From NCBI RefSeq assembly GCF_001953635.1, contig NZ_MEJH01000003.1, forward strand, positions 797,697-861,696: a stretch of 64,000 bases of DNA, given 5' to 3'. Within the stretch, counting starts at the first letter, position 1, and each line of letters starts with the position of its first letter. The notes below the pieces were generated by a model. That model was not told the origin of the DNA and ran no database searches. It worked only from the letters and a program-made list of their open reading frames with translations. The position numbers were made by a program, and so were the translations under genes. Of this stretch, positions 19,607 through 27,099 are shown piece by piece. The stretch comes from Alteromonas abrolhosensis. Lineage in GTDB: Bacteria > Pseudomonadota > Gammaproteobacteria > Enterobacterales > Alteromonadaceae.

Positions 19607-21371
19607 TTTGACCTCCTTTCAATAAGCGGCTAGATGTAACCTGCTTGTCGTCGGGCGTAACGTTTAACATGTGCAGCGCGCCACCCATAATTGATGAAAA
19701 GACAGGTGCAGCGGTATCCCCCGCGTGATACAAATCACCGCCGGGTTCGTTGATCAATACAATTGTCACTAATCTTGGGTCAGACACAGGTGCAATACCG
19801 GCGAAAATATTGACGTACTCTTCACCGTACCCGCCTGCCACCGCTTTTCGGCTTGTTCCGGTTTTACCAGCAACGCGATACCCTGGTACCGAGGCTTTAA
19901 TTGCCGTGCCGCCACGCTGGGTGACGCTTTCCATCATTTGAACAATGGCTTTTGCGTTTTCTTCGCTTATTACCCGTTCTGATTGAGCTTGCCACGACGG
20001 TTGTTCCGGTGACTTGATGATATTAAGCGGAGTTTTTATACCGCCGTTTGCCAGCGTTGCGTAAAGACGCCCCAACTGTGCTGTTGTCACAGAAATGCCG
20101 TATCCAAACGACAGCGTGGCTAATTCAAACTCAGACCAGCGACTGCGCTCATGGAAAATACCGCTACTCTCACCCGCCATATTCAGCCCGGTATCGCTCA
20201 TTAAGCCCATGTTGTAATAGGTATCAAGCAGGAACTGTTTAGGCACAGAAAGCGCCAGCTTTGATGTACCCATATTCGAAGAATGCTGAATGATTTCTTC
20301 TAGCGTTAGTTCGCCATAATTACGCGAATCTTTAACTAGGCTGCCGCCTAAACGCATCCATCCTGGGTGGGTGTTTACCGAATCTTCAGGCTCTACTTCA
20401 CCAAACTCTAACGCAGTAAGTACCGCCAGCGGTTTTAGCGCCGAGCCTGGTTCGAACGCATCGGTAATAACTCGGTTACGCATTCTGTGTGCAGAAATAT
20501 CGCTTCTGTCATTCGGATTGAACGACGGTGCATTCACCATGGCTAACACATCACCGCTTTTTACATCGATGACAATGGCGGAAGCCGAGCTTGATTGGTA
20601 ATAAATCATGGCTTCTTTAATTTCTTTATAAGCAAGTGCCTGAATACGCTGATCGATAGTCAGCTGCAGGTCACCGGCTTTTTCGCCTGATTTTGTTTCC
20701 AAGATTTCAACCTGACGACCTTTTGCATCGCGGCGTATTTTACGAGAACCCGGCGTGCCCGTTAGCCACTCGTTATACATGCGCTCTAAGCCTTCAACCC
20801 CTGTGTCATCAACATCGGTTACGCCGATTAACTGCGCTGAAACTTCGCCTGTAGGATAATAGCGGCGACTTTCACGACGAAGATAAATACCGGGAATGTC
20901 CAGTTTATCAACGTACTCTGCCATGGCAGGAGACACCTGACGCTGCAAGTAAACAAAGCGGCGTTTGGGGTTTGCCACTTTCTCTTTGAGTTCATTGACG
21001 TCTTGGCGCAGTACATCTGCCAGCGCTTCCCAGCGGCGTTCTTCCTCGAAGCCGTTGTTTTCATGGATAACTTTAGGGTCTGCGTAAATGGCGCGAACAG
21101 GTACACTCACCGCCAGTTCAACACCATTTCTATCGGTAATGAGCCCGCGATAGGTTGGCATATCACGGGTTCTTAGTGTGCGGTTGTCGCCCTGTTGAAT
21201 AAGCTCGTCTGGCTCAATAACTTGAATGTAGGCCGCACGGGCGGCGAGCACGCTGAACACCAGCATGATCACTACCAGCACAACGACAAAACGCCAGTGC
21301 ACTAAGCTTGGCGTTACATTTTGTTTTGCACCGGTCTTTTTACGTTGGCGAGAAAGCGCGGTTGTACTCAT
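19596..21371 (-). CDS. ftsI: Peptidoglycan transpeptidase FtsI (penicillin-binding protein 3)
   Basis: 591 residues, typical of PBP3. One membrane anchor lies at about residues 29-50 (FVVVLVVIMLVFSVLAARAA). The class B dimerisation domain includes RGLITDRNGVELAVS. The transpeptidase domain has the active-site tetrad SALK in FEPGSALKPLAVL, SSN in IQHSSNMGTSKLAL and KTGTSRK. It makes septal peptide cross-links in partnership with FtsW. It overlaps ftsL by 4 bases and murE by 11. Confidence 0.97.
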   Translation of the reverse strand: MSTTALSRQRKKTGAKQNVTPSLVHWRFVVVLVVIMLVFSVLAARAAYIQVIEPDELIQQGDNRTLRTRDMPTYRGLITDRNGVELAVSVPVRAIYADPKVIHENNGFEEERRWEALADVLRQDVNELKEKVANPKRRFVYLQRQVSPAMAEYVDKLDIPGIYLRRESRRYYPTGEVSAQLIGVTDVDDTGVEGLERMYNEWLTGTPGSRKIRRDAKGRQVEILETKSGEKAGDLQLTIDQRIQALAYKEIKEAMIYYQSSSASAIVIDVKSGDVLAMVNAPSFNPNDRSDISAHRMRNRVITDAFEPGSALKPLAVLTALEFGEVEPEDSVNTHPGWMRLGGSLVKDSRNYGELTLEEIIQHSSNMGTSKLALSVPKQFLLDTYYNMGLMSDTGLNMAGESSGIFHERSRWSEFELATLSFGYGISVTTAQLGRLYATLANGGIKTPLNIIKSPEQPSWQAQSERVISEENAKAIVQMMESVTQRGGTAIKASVPGYRVAGKTGTSRKAVAGGYGEEYVNIFAGIAPVSDPRLVTIVLINEPGGDLYHAGDTAAPVFSSIMGGALHMLNVTPDDKQVTSSRLLKGGQSGS

Positions 21372-21703
21372 TTTAACCTCACCACTACTTCATCATCTGC
21401 GGTTGGACGGTACATTTCTAATTGTTTTTCAACCAGGTTTTCTATGCGGTTGTGCTCGGTTAACGCACGTTGCTCAAGCACAAGGTTACGCCACTCTACA
21501 TCCAGCTCATCTTTCTCTTGCATGAGGTCTTCAAGGGCAATGACCTGCTGTCTGTTGTGATGGCTGCTAAGCGTTACCGCCATAGCACTTACGATAACCA
21601 TTAAATACAACAAAACCCGCAACTTGTTGCGGGTCAAATCTGAAACAATTATTAGCAGTAATTTAAAATTAGTGCTGGCCTTGTCTGGCGCGGCTTTGGT
21701 CAT
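21368..21703 (-). CDS. ftsL: Cell division protein FtsL
   Basis: 111 residues, a small bitopic protein. A cytoplasmic part of about 30 residues precedes a transmembrane segment at about residues 32-50 ([18 protein letters not shown]). A periplasmic leucine-zipper-like coiled coil ([20 protein letters not shown]) follows. By family it forms the FtsQLB complex that activates FtsWI. Sequence conservation in this family is low, so the call rests on topology, length and position between rsmH and ftsI, with 4-base overlaps on both sides. Confidence 0.93.
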   Translation of the reverse strand: MTKAAPDKASTNFKLLLIIVSDLTRNKLRVLLYLMVIVSAMAVTLSSHHNRQQVIALEDLMQEKDELDVEWRNLVLEQRALTEHNRIENLVEKQLEMYRPTADDEVVVRLK

Positions 21704-22641
21704 AACTTTTCTGCCACACGTAATACCGAACTGCGAGAGCGAACGTTGTTCGCAATCTCCTGTTCTGAAGGTTTTATCGCTTTGCCTAAGGCTTTTAGCA
21801 CTTTATCTGCATCTATTTCAGCCTGAGTAATCGGTAGGTTGTGTGGTACTGATTTCCCTTTACTTTGATCCTTAATGAAGCGTTTTACTAAACGGTCTTC
21901 AAGCGAGTGAAACGAAATAACGGCAAGACGACCTTCTTTCGCCAACACCTGTGTCGCGGCTTTAAGGCCAACACGAAGTTGCTCCAGCTCCGCATTGATA
22001 TAAATGCGAATGCCTTGGAATGCGCGGGTAGCCGGATGTTTAAACTTATCCTTTACAGGAACCGCTTCGTCGATGATCTTGGCTAGCTGTGCAGTGCGTG
22101 TGATAGGCGTTTCTTTGCGTGTGTTCACAATGGCGTGGGCTATGCGTTTGCCGAACTTCTCTTCGCCAAACTCTTTAATAACCTGCGTAATGTCTTGTTC
22201 TTCGGCGTTAGCCAACCAGTCTGCAGCACTTTGTCCACGTGAGGTGTCCATACGCATATCAAGCGGTCCGTCACGAAGGAAGCTAAAGCCACGCTCGGCA
22301 TCATCTAGCTGTGGTGAAGACACACCTAAATCCATGAGTACGCCGTCAATCTTACCGGTTAGTCCCAGCGCTTCGATTTCTTCTGCCATATCACCAAACG
22401 GTGAGTGGATAATGCTAAAACGCTTATCATCGGCGAAACGTTCTGCCGCTTTGATTGCTTGCGGGTCACGGTCAAAGGCGATGAGTCGCCCGTGTTCACC
22501 CAATGCATCCAAAATATGTGCTGAGTGCCCCCCACGGCCGAAAGTGGCGTCGATGTAGATACCGTTCGGTTTAATCGCTAGGGCTTCGATGCATTCATCA
22601 AGCAATACTGAAATATGTTTAAATTCGCTAGGGTGCGTCAT
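21700..22641 (-). CDS. rsmH: 16S rRNA (cytosine(1402)-N(4))-methyltransferase RsmH
   Basis: 313 residues, same size as E. coli RsmH (formerly MraW). The SAM-binding motif is [14 protein letters not shown] near residue 33, followed by [13 protein letters not shown] and [15 protein letters not shown]. The C-terminal part has [18 protein letters not shown]. It N4-methylates C1402 in the ribosomal P site. It overlaps mraZ by 4 bases and ftsL by 4. Confidence 0.97.
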   Translation of the reverse strand: MTHPSEFKHISVLLDECIEALAIKPNGIYIDATFGRGGHSAHILDALGEHGRLIAFDRDPQAIKAAERFADDKRFSIIHSPFGDMAEEIEALGLTGKIDGVLMDLGVSSPQLDDAERGFSFLRDGPLDMRMDTSRGQSAADWLANAEEQDITQVIKEFGEEKFGKRIAHAIVNTRKETPITRTAQLAKIIDEAVPVKDKFKHPATRAFQGIRIYINAELEQLRVGLKAATQVLAKEGRLAVISFHSLEDRLVKRFIKDQSKGKSVPHNLPITQAEIDADKVLKALGKAIKPSEQEIANNVRSRSSVLRVAEKL

Positions 22642-23096
22642 AGAGAAAAGTCCTGTAATCGTTCGGTAAGTTCAAATTCGCCTTTGCGTTCGGTGTCTAT
22701 ATCAGCTTCAACTTGTTGTGCCCAAATATCGGCATCCCAAATTTCGAATTTGTTTAACTGACCAACTAACATGACTTCTTTTGAGAGTTTTGCGAAACTT
22801 CGCAGTGGAGTAGGGACAAGAATGCGCCCGCTTTTATCCATCTCACCTTCAGAAGCATAACCTAGTAGCAATCGCTGCAAACGACGCTCGGCTGGGATCA
22901 TGCTTGAAAGTTTAGAGAGTTTAAGCTCAATCTCTTCCCATTCGGGAAGTGGGTAAAGTAGCAAACAACTTTGTTGTGTATCGACTGTGCAGACCAGTTG
23001 TCCCTGACAATCATCCAGCAGCGACTGACGATACTTCGTCGGTATAGCCAGTCTGCCTTTTGTATCCAGATTGATTGCGTTAGCGCCGCGGAACAT
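22638..23096 (-). CDS. mraZ: Transcriptional regulator MraZ
   Basis: 152 residues with the two tandem AbrB-like half domains of the family: [14 protein letters not shown] near residue 11 and [14 protein letters not shown] near residue 82. MraZ forms ring-shaped oligomers on DNA and represses its own operon by binding three or more short direct repeats near the promoter. Such repeats are visible upstream here (23172-23196). It is the first gene of the whole cluster. Confidence 0.97.
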   Translation of the reverse strand: MFRGANAINLDTKGRLAIPTKYRQSLLDDCQGQLVCTVDTQQSCLLLYPLPEWEEIELKLSKLSSMIPAERRLQRLLLGYASEGEMDKSGRILVPTPLRSFAKLSKEVMLVGQLNKFEIWDADIWAQQVEADIDTERKGEFELTERLQDFSL

Positions 23097-23171
23097 TCCC
23101 CTAGCCTTTTATTATTTGCTCTTGGTTTTCTTGTTTTTTGAGTACTAATCTGCAAAGTGATGATGATTTGA

Positions 23172-23196
23172 TCCACAATTCGCCACATTTACCCAC
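23172..23196 (-). promoter_or_regulatory. MraZ operator: three direct repeats at 10-bp spacing
   Basis: On the minus strand GTGGG, GTGGC and GTGGA begin exactly 10 bp apart (plus-strand positions 23192-23196, 23182-23186, 23172-23176). This matches the known MraZ box arrangement of GTGG-type repeats once per helical turn. The repeats lie immediately downstream of the promoter hexamers, where bound MraZ would block initiation or escape. A further GTGGG at 23224-23228 inside the promoter spacer is out of phase. Confidence 0.85.
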
Positions 23197-23204
23197 TGAG
23201 ATAC

Positions 23205-23234
23205 AGTTTAGGTATCAATGATCCCCACTGTCAA
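23205..23234 (-). promoter_or_regulatory. Promoter of the dcw cluster (Pmra)
   Basis: Minus-strand -35 TTGACA (23229-23234) is perfect. An 18-bp spacer leads to TAAACT (23205-23210), which matches the -10 consensus at four of six positions. Transcription would start around 23198, at the edge of the MraZ boxes and about 100 bases before mraZ. Confidence 0.65.
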
Positions 23235-23521
23235 GTAGAAAAAAGGCGTGAAAGCCGCATAAATACTGGCTTTGAACTGGTTGGATATACAGTGTTTTTA
23301 GGAAGTGTATGATTAGGCGTGTAAAAAAGAATAAAAAATATTCAGGCAAGCCAAAAGAAAGGGGTAATTAATCGATGAACTGCAGTTTTTGAACAAAGTT
23401 GAACTGCTATTTTTACTTAATGATATGAGACGTGATCTTACGATTGTATCTACGGGCGATTTCAGCTTCATTCAGCACAGGCTAGTAATGAATAAAGCGG
23501 CAGCCCTTTCCCGGTAACGTG

Positions 23522-23561
23522 AAAAAGCGAGTGAGCTAACACTAACGAGTGCTAACTCACT
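23522..23561 (-). terminator. Probable terminator of the beta-barrel gene
   Basis: AGTGAG / CTCACT outer stem with an inner CACT / AGTG stem and a symmetric TTAG/TTAG internal loop, followed on the minus strand by a five-T run. It lies about 80 bases after the stop of the beta-barrel gene. Confidence 0.5.
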
Positions 23562-23639
23562 GCATTTGCATCACTTCGAGCTAAGGCGTAGCAGTAGCTG
23601 AGACATGTTAACGCTTAGCGATAATCAAGGTGCTTTAAC

Positions 23640-24464
23640 TTAGAAACGATAGGATGCGGTAAGCGAAGCCACGTCACTATCTACATCGCTATCAATATCT
23701 GTTTCATAGCTAGCTGACACTGAAAATTGCTCATTTACCCAGTAATCAAGCGCAACACCTGCGGTTTTTACATTATCGAAACCATCTGGTGCATTGGTAT
23801 AGCTATAGCTTCCCTGAACGCTCAAACCTGGAGTGAAGAAGTATCTGGCGCTGCCCGATAAAACGTCAACATCGTCTGCTACGTACTGAGCTGTAAAGTC
23901 CCAGCCCGTTCCCGCGTTGCCTACCGTGGTATAGCGTGTAAAAACAAGTGGTGAAGTCTCATTCTCACTTTCGCTGTAACTTTCTCCACCAGCATTAAAG
24001 TCGTAAGTGGCACGCTGATAGATTACACCTGCACCAATTTGCCATTGACGCGACAAGTTAAACCCTACCTTCAGGTCAATATTGGTATAGTCCTCGTCAC
24101 CGAATTCGTCATCAAACTTACTGTGAGCGCCTTCTATAGCAAGCATCCAAGTATCGTCTAAGTAAAAAGTACTGCCTAGGTTAAATACATCGATACCATC
24201 GAGTGTGGCATAGCCGCCAGACAGACTAGATACGCGCTGTAGATATGGGTTAATTAGATAAGCGCCGCTATTGCCACTGACTTCATTCAGGTAGCGCACA
24301 TATCTTGCACCGTAAAGGTTGTCATCTAACCCTTCAAAATCAACAACTGTAACTTGTACTTCGTTTTGCGTAGCAGCATGAGCAGCTGACATTGAAAATA
24401 CTGATGCGGTGATAATTGAAAGTGCAGTTAACGTAGTTTTTAGCTTATTAATGTTAGTGTTCAT
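23640..24464 (-). CDS. Putative outer-membrane beta-barrel porin
   Basis: 274 residues from ATG at 24464, which has AAGGAC upstream and gives a clean signal peptide (MNTNINKLKTTLTALSIITA... cut after AHA near residue 30). The mature part alternates hydrophobic and polar residues in short strands and ends in Phe (TASYRF), the usual signature for beta-barrel assembly by the Bam complex. The composition is acidic (Asp, Glu), as in marine porins. Substrate is unknown. Upstream direct repeats suggest control by a response regulator. It has its own terminator and looks monocistronic. Confidence 0.8.
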   Translation of the reverse strand: MNTNINKLKTTLTALSIITASVFSMSAAHAATQNEVQVTVVDFEGLDDNLYGARYVRYLNEVSGNSGAYLINPYLQRVSSLSGGYATLDGIDVFNLGSTFYLDDTWMLAIEGAHSKFDDEFGDEDYTNIDLKVGFNLSRQWQIGAGVIYQRATYDFNAGGESYSESENETSPLVFTRYTTVGNAGTGWDFTAQYVADDVDVLSGSARYFFTPGLSVQGSYSYTNAPDGFDNVKTAGVALDYWVNEQFSVSASYETDIDSDVDSDVASLTASYRF

Positions 24465-24539
24465 GTCTTTGTCCTTAAAAATGTGTTGGGAACTGTAATA
24501 ACCAGCCCGCATAAGATAAGACATTCAAACTTAACGATT

Positions 24540-24569
24540 TCTGAACGAAACATGACGAAGTCTGAACGA
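24540..24569 (-). promoter_or_regulatory. Two 9-bp direct repeats 21 bp apart upstream of the porin gene
   Basis: TCTGAACGA occurs at 24540-24548 and again at 24561-24569, exactly two helical turns apart on the same DNA face, 76-105 bases upstream of the porin start codon. This is the usual geometry for tandem binding by an OmpR-type response regulator. The regulator itself is not identified. Confidence 0.5.
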
Positions 24570-24582
24570 GTGCAAAAGACAT

Positions 24583-24610
24583 AAAAAAACCCGCTGTTAA
24601 GCGGGTTTTT
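24583..24610 (-). terminator. Intrinsic terminator after the sapC-family gene
   Basis: AACCCGCT / AGCGGGTT stem with a 4-base loop, followed on the minus strand by seven T residues. It lies 23 bases after the stop of the SapC-family gene and separates it from the porin gene. Confidence 0.9.
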
Positions 24611-24632
24611 GATATTCAGAATTGAGAAGCTA

Positions 24633-25394
24633 TTAAGCTTTTGGTGCCGCTTCAGCGTCAGCTTTAACCGCTGAAAGTTGCATGCTGCGAATTGGGTTCG
24701 CGGTGTCATTAGAAAGCTCAACAAGGCGGTTAAGCTGGCCAACAGACATCATAACTGCATAGATAGCGCCTAGGAAGCCTTGCTTATGTAGCTCAAGTAC
24801 CTGCTCTTCAGGTAGCTCAAGAAGCTTCTTCTCGTTGATGCTCATCATGCCAGTAACGTTGCGCTGCTTACCGTCTTGGTAAGTAAGACGAATTTGGATT
24901 GGATCAAGAAGGTCTAACTCAACAACTTTAGCAACAAAACGCTGTGTTAGCATTTCGCTATTCGCAAGGTCTGCTAGGAATTTCTGACGGCTATCAAGGA
25001 ACTCGCTTGCTTCACCAGCTTCGGTAAACAGAGGCTGACCTTCGTCAGAGATAAGATCAGAATTTTCATCAATGTAAACACCAAGCTTGTCGCCGTCCGG
25101 ACGTACGTCGAATGGGTAGCGAAGAATGTTCATTGGTACGTGAGGACCTTTCCAGCTGTCGCCAGTAAGGAAAAGGTTTTGACCTTGTTCCATACCTAGC
25201 ATAGTAACTACGTGGTGACGCTGAGTGTTAGTGTCTTCGATAAATACTAGCGGCATAGTTGCTGCTAGTTGAGCAAACTCACGGATTGATGCTGCTGCAA
25301 GGTGTGTACCTTTCGCAAAGCTGAAAGATGTATTTACCGCAACCTTTAGGTCTTTATGCTTTTCTTTATCTAGCGGTACAAAATTAATAGCCAT
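24633..25394 (-). CDS. SapC family protein
   Basis: 253 residues without signal peptide or membrane segment. The pattern FVPLDKEKHKDLKV, a central ERxxGQNLF-like GMEQGQNLFLTGDSW, and RYPFDVRPDGDKLGVYIDE matches the SapC family (Pfam PF07277). The name comes from a Campylobacter S-layer locus and the biochemical role is not established. In Alteromonadales such genes often stand beside TonB receptor and tryptophan-halogenase genes of carbohydrate loci; neither is present here, so it looks solitary. It has a strong terminator behind it. Confidence 0.8.
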   Translation of the reverse strand: MAINFVPLDKEKHKDLKVAVNTSFSFAKGTHLAAASIREFAQLAATMPLVFIEDTNTQRHHVVTMLGMEQGQNLFLTGDSWKGPHVPMNILRYPFDVRPDGDKLGVYIDENSDLISDEGQPLFTEAGEASEFLDSRQKFLADLANSEMLTQRFVAKVVELDLLDPIQIRLTYQDGKQRNVTGMMSINEKKLLELPEEQVLELHKQGFLGAIYAVMMSVGQLNRLVELSNDTANPIRSMQLSAVKADAEAAPKA

Positions 25395-25763
25395 ATTTAT
25401 TTCTCATACTTGTTAGCTGTGGCCCCGGCTTGATTATGTGAGAAGAGCGGGTGCCACTAAAAATTACGTCGGCCGCGCTGATGCATATTTGTCATCGATA
25501 GTTGGCGGAGCGCTTGGGAGTATCCCGTATTCGCGCAATGAAGTCACGCAGTCTTCACCATAACAAGTTTTAAATTTTTATTGCAATGTAAACTTGAAGT
25601 AAACAAGCACAAGCGCTCTAAAAATGAGCAATTATGGGTAATTTAGAGGTTAATGAGAACAATCAGTAGTAAATGCTTGGCTAATGAAAGCCTATTGTCG
25701 CGATATGCATTATCCTTTAGTCTCTACTAATCCAAGCGATGATAAACAAAATAAGGATTTTCT
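25395..25763. other. 369-base divergent intergenic region between the SapC-family gene and the M19 peptidase gene
   Basis: It must hold promoters for both flanking genes, but no clean hexamer pair was found. The only motif is a GTAAA-6-GTAAA direct repeat at 25588-25603, which resembles a CpxR box. No hidden gene was seen. Confidence 0.5.
25588..25603 (+). promoter_or_regulatory. CpxR-box-like direct repeat
   Basis: GTAAACTTGAAGTAAA contains two GTAAA half sites with a 6-base spacer, close to the enterobacterial CpxR consensus GTAAA-N5-GTAAA. It lies about 160 bases before the M19 peptidase start. Short AT-rich motifs occur by chance, so the call is tentative. Confidence 0.25.
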
Positions 25764-27014
25764 ATGAAGGGGCGCTTCCCACTTTCATCTTGCGCATTAA
25801 TTATCTCTGCGCTTTTTGCTTCACACTCTGTACTTGCTGAGACCTCTACTTATTCAGCATCTGAAAAAGCTATCAACATCGCGAAAGAAACCATTATTGT
25901 AGATGGTCACATAGACGTTCCTTATCGCGTAAAGGAAAAATGGGTTGATGTCACTAAAGCCACGCAGGATGGCGACTTTGACTACCCTCGCGCAGTAGCC
26001 GGTGGTTTGAACGCCCCTTTTATGAGTATTTATGTTCCCGCTAGTTTAGACAACTCCCCAGAGTCTACACAGCTTGCCCATGAGCTCATCGATTCAGTAG
26101 AAGCCATTGTTGCCCGCGCACCTGATAAATTTGCCATTGCTAAAAGCCCTTCTGACGTAAAATCCCAGTTTGAAAAAGGGTTAATTTCACTACCAATGGG
26201 TATGGAAAATGGTTCTCCTATTCAAGGTGACTTGGCGAATCTAACGGCTTTTTACGAGCGAGGCATCCGCTACATTACCCTCGCTCATAGTCAATCCAAC
26301 CACATTTCTGACTCTTCGTATGACCTGCGCAGAAAATGGAAAGGCCTTAGCCCGTTTGGCAAAACCTTAGTGGGCGAAATGAACAACATCGGCATTATGC
26401 TAGATATTTCCCATGTGTCTGACGACGCCTTTTATCAGGTTATTGAGTTAACAAAGGTGCCAGTCATAGCATCACATTCTTCACTGCGCCGCTTTACACC
26501 CGGTTTTGAGCGCAACATGGACGACGAGATGATCAAAAAACTCGGCGAAAATGGCGGTGTTATTATGATTAACTTTGGTTCTAGTTTTGTTTCTAAAGAA
26601 GCTGGCAAGTGGCGTAGTGGCCTTACTGCAGCGCGCAAAGCGTTGGTTGAAAAAGAAGGCGAAGACAGCCCTAAGCTAGAGAACTTTGAAGAGAATTATC
26701 GCAAAGAAGTACCTTACCCTTATTCAACCCTTGATGAAGTGCTTGACCATATCGATCACGTGGTAAAACTGATTGGTGTTGATCATGTAGGTATTGGTTC
26801 AGACTATGACGGTGTAGGTGACTCACTCCCCATTGGGCTTAAAGATGTGGCGAGTTTTCCAAACCTAGTACAAGGATTGCTGGATAGAGGTTATAGCCGT
26901 ACCGACATTGAAAAGATATTGAGCGGAAACCTTTTACGCGTTTGGCAACAAGTTGAAGACTATGCGGAAGATTATGCGGAAGGTTATGCAAAAGATCAGG
27001 CGGCAGCGCACTAG
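25764..27014 (+). CDS. Exported membrane dipeptidase (M19 family)
   Basis: 416 residues. A signal peptide (cut near HSVLAE, residue 26) indicates export. The TIM-barrel metal site is visible: HID in IVDGHIDVPYR, the bridging Glu in LPMGMENGSPI, His residues in DISHVSDD and VIASHSSLRR, and Asp in VGIGSDYDGV. The family cleaves dipeptides, often with a C-terminal D-residue, and may recycle cell-wall peptides. AAGGA precedes the start. The C-terminus carries a short repeat (EDYA-EDYA-EGYA) encoded by three 12-bp units at 26955-26990. It converges on cusA across a hairpin. Confidence 0.92.
   Translation: MKGRFPLSSCALIISALFASHSVLAETSTYSASEKAINIAKETIIVDGHIDVPYRVKEKWVDVTKATQDGDFDYPRAVAGGLNAPFMSIYVPASLDNSPESTQLAHELIDSVEAIVARAPDKFAIAKSPSDVKSQFEKGLISLPMGMENGSPIQGDLANLTAFYERGIRYITLAHSQSNHISDSSYDLRRKWKGLSPFGKTLVGEMNNIGIMLDISHVSDDAFYQVIELTKVPVIASHSSLRRFTPGFERNMDDEMIKKLGENGGVIMINFGSSFVSKEAGKWRSGLTAARKALVEKEGEDSPKLENFEENYRKEVPYPYSTLDEVLDHIDHVVKLIGVDHVGIGSDYDGVGDSLPIGLKDVASFPNLVQGLLDRGYSRTDIEKILSGNLLRVWQQVEDYAEDYAEGYAKDQAAAH
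26955..26990. repeat. Three 12-bp tandem repeats near the end of the M19 peptidase gene
   Basis: Units GAAGACTATGCG, GAAGATTATGCG and GAAGGTTATGCA are contiguous and encode EDYA-EDYA-EGYA. The frame is kept for any unit number. They lie after the last catalytic motif, so variation is probably tolerated. Confidence 0.85.
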
Positions 27015-27042
27015 TCGCGCAACACTTTAAAAATGAAGCGTA

Positions 27043-27064
27043 GGGAAGCGTGTTATCGCTTCCC
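27043..27064. terminator. Hairpin between convergent M19 and cusA genes
   Basis: Perfect 8-bp stem GGGAAGCG / CGCTTCCC with a 6-base loop, midway between the two stop codons. There is no adjacent U-run on either strand, although TTTTT occurs about nine bases later on the minus strand, so efficiency is uncertain. Confidence 0.5.
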
Positions 27065-27099
27065 CATGCTTTATCTACTCTACTACACTTTCAACTCTA

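Larger units (their letters stand above)
23097..23639. other. 543-base non-coding stretch between the beta-barrel gene and mraZ
   Basis: No convincing gene. The mraZ side (23172-23234) holds a promoter and MraZ boxes. The far side holds a terminator-like hairpin for the upstream outer-membrane gene (23522-23561). The middle (about 23240-23520) is AT-rich; a 6-bp inverted repeat GCAGTT / AACTGC near 23384-23409 is the only structure seen and is weak. Confidence 0.6.

Noticed and set aside
22004..22558. Open frame of 184 codons antisense to rsmH
   Set aside because: Same reason: it mirrors conserved rsmH codons and has low-complexity Ser/Arg-rich sequence.
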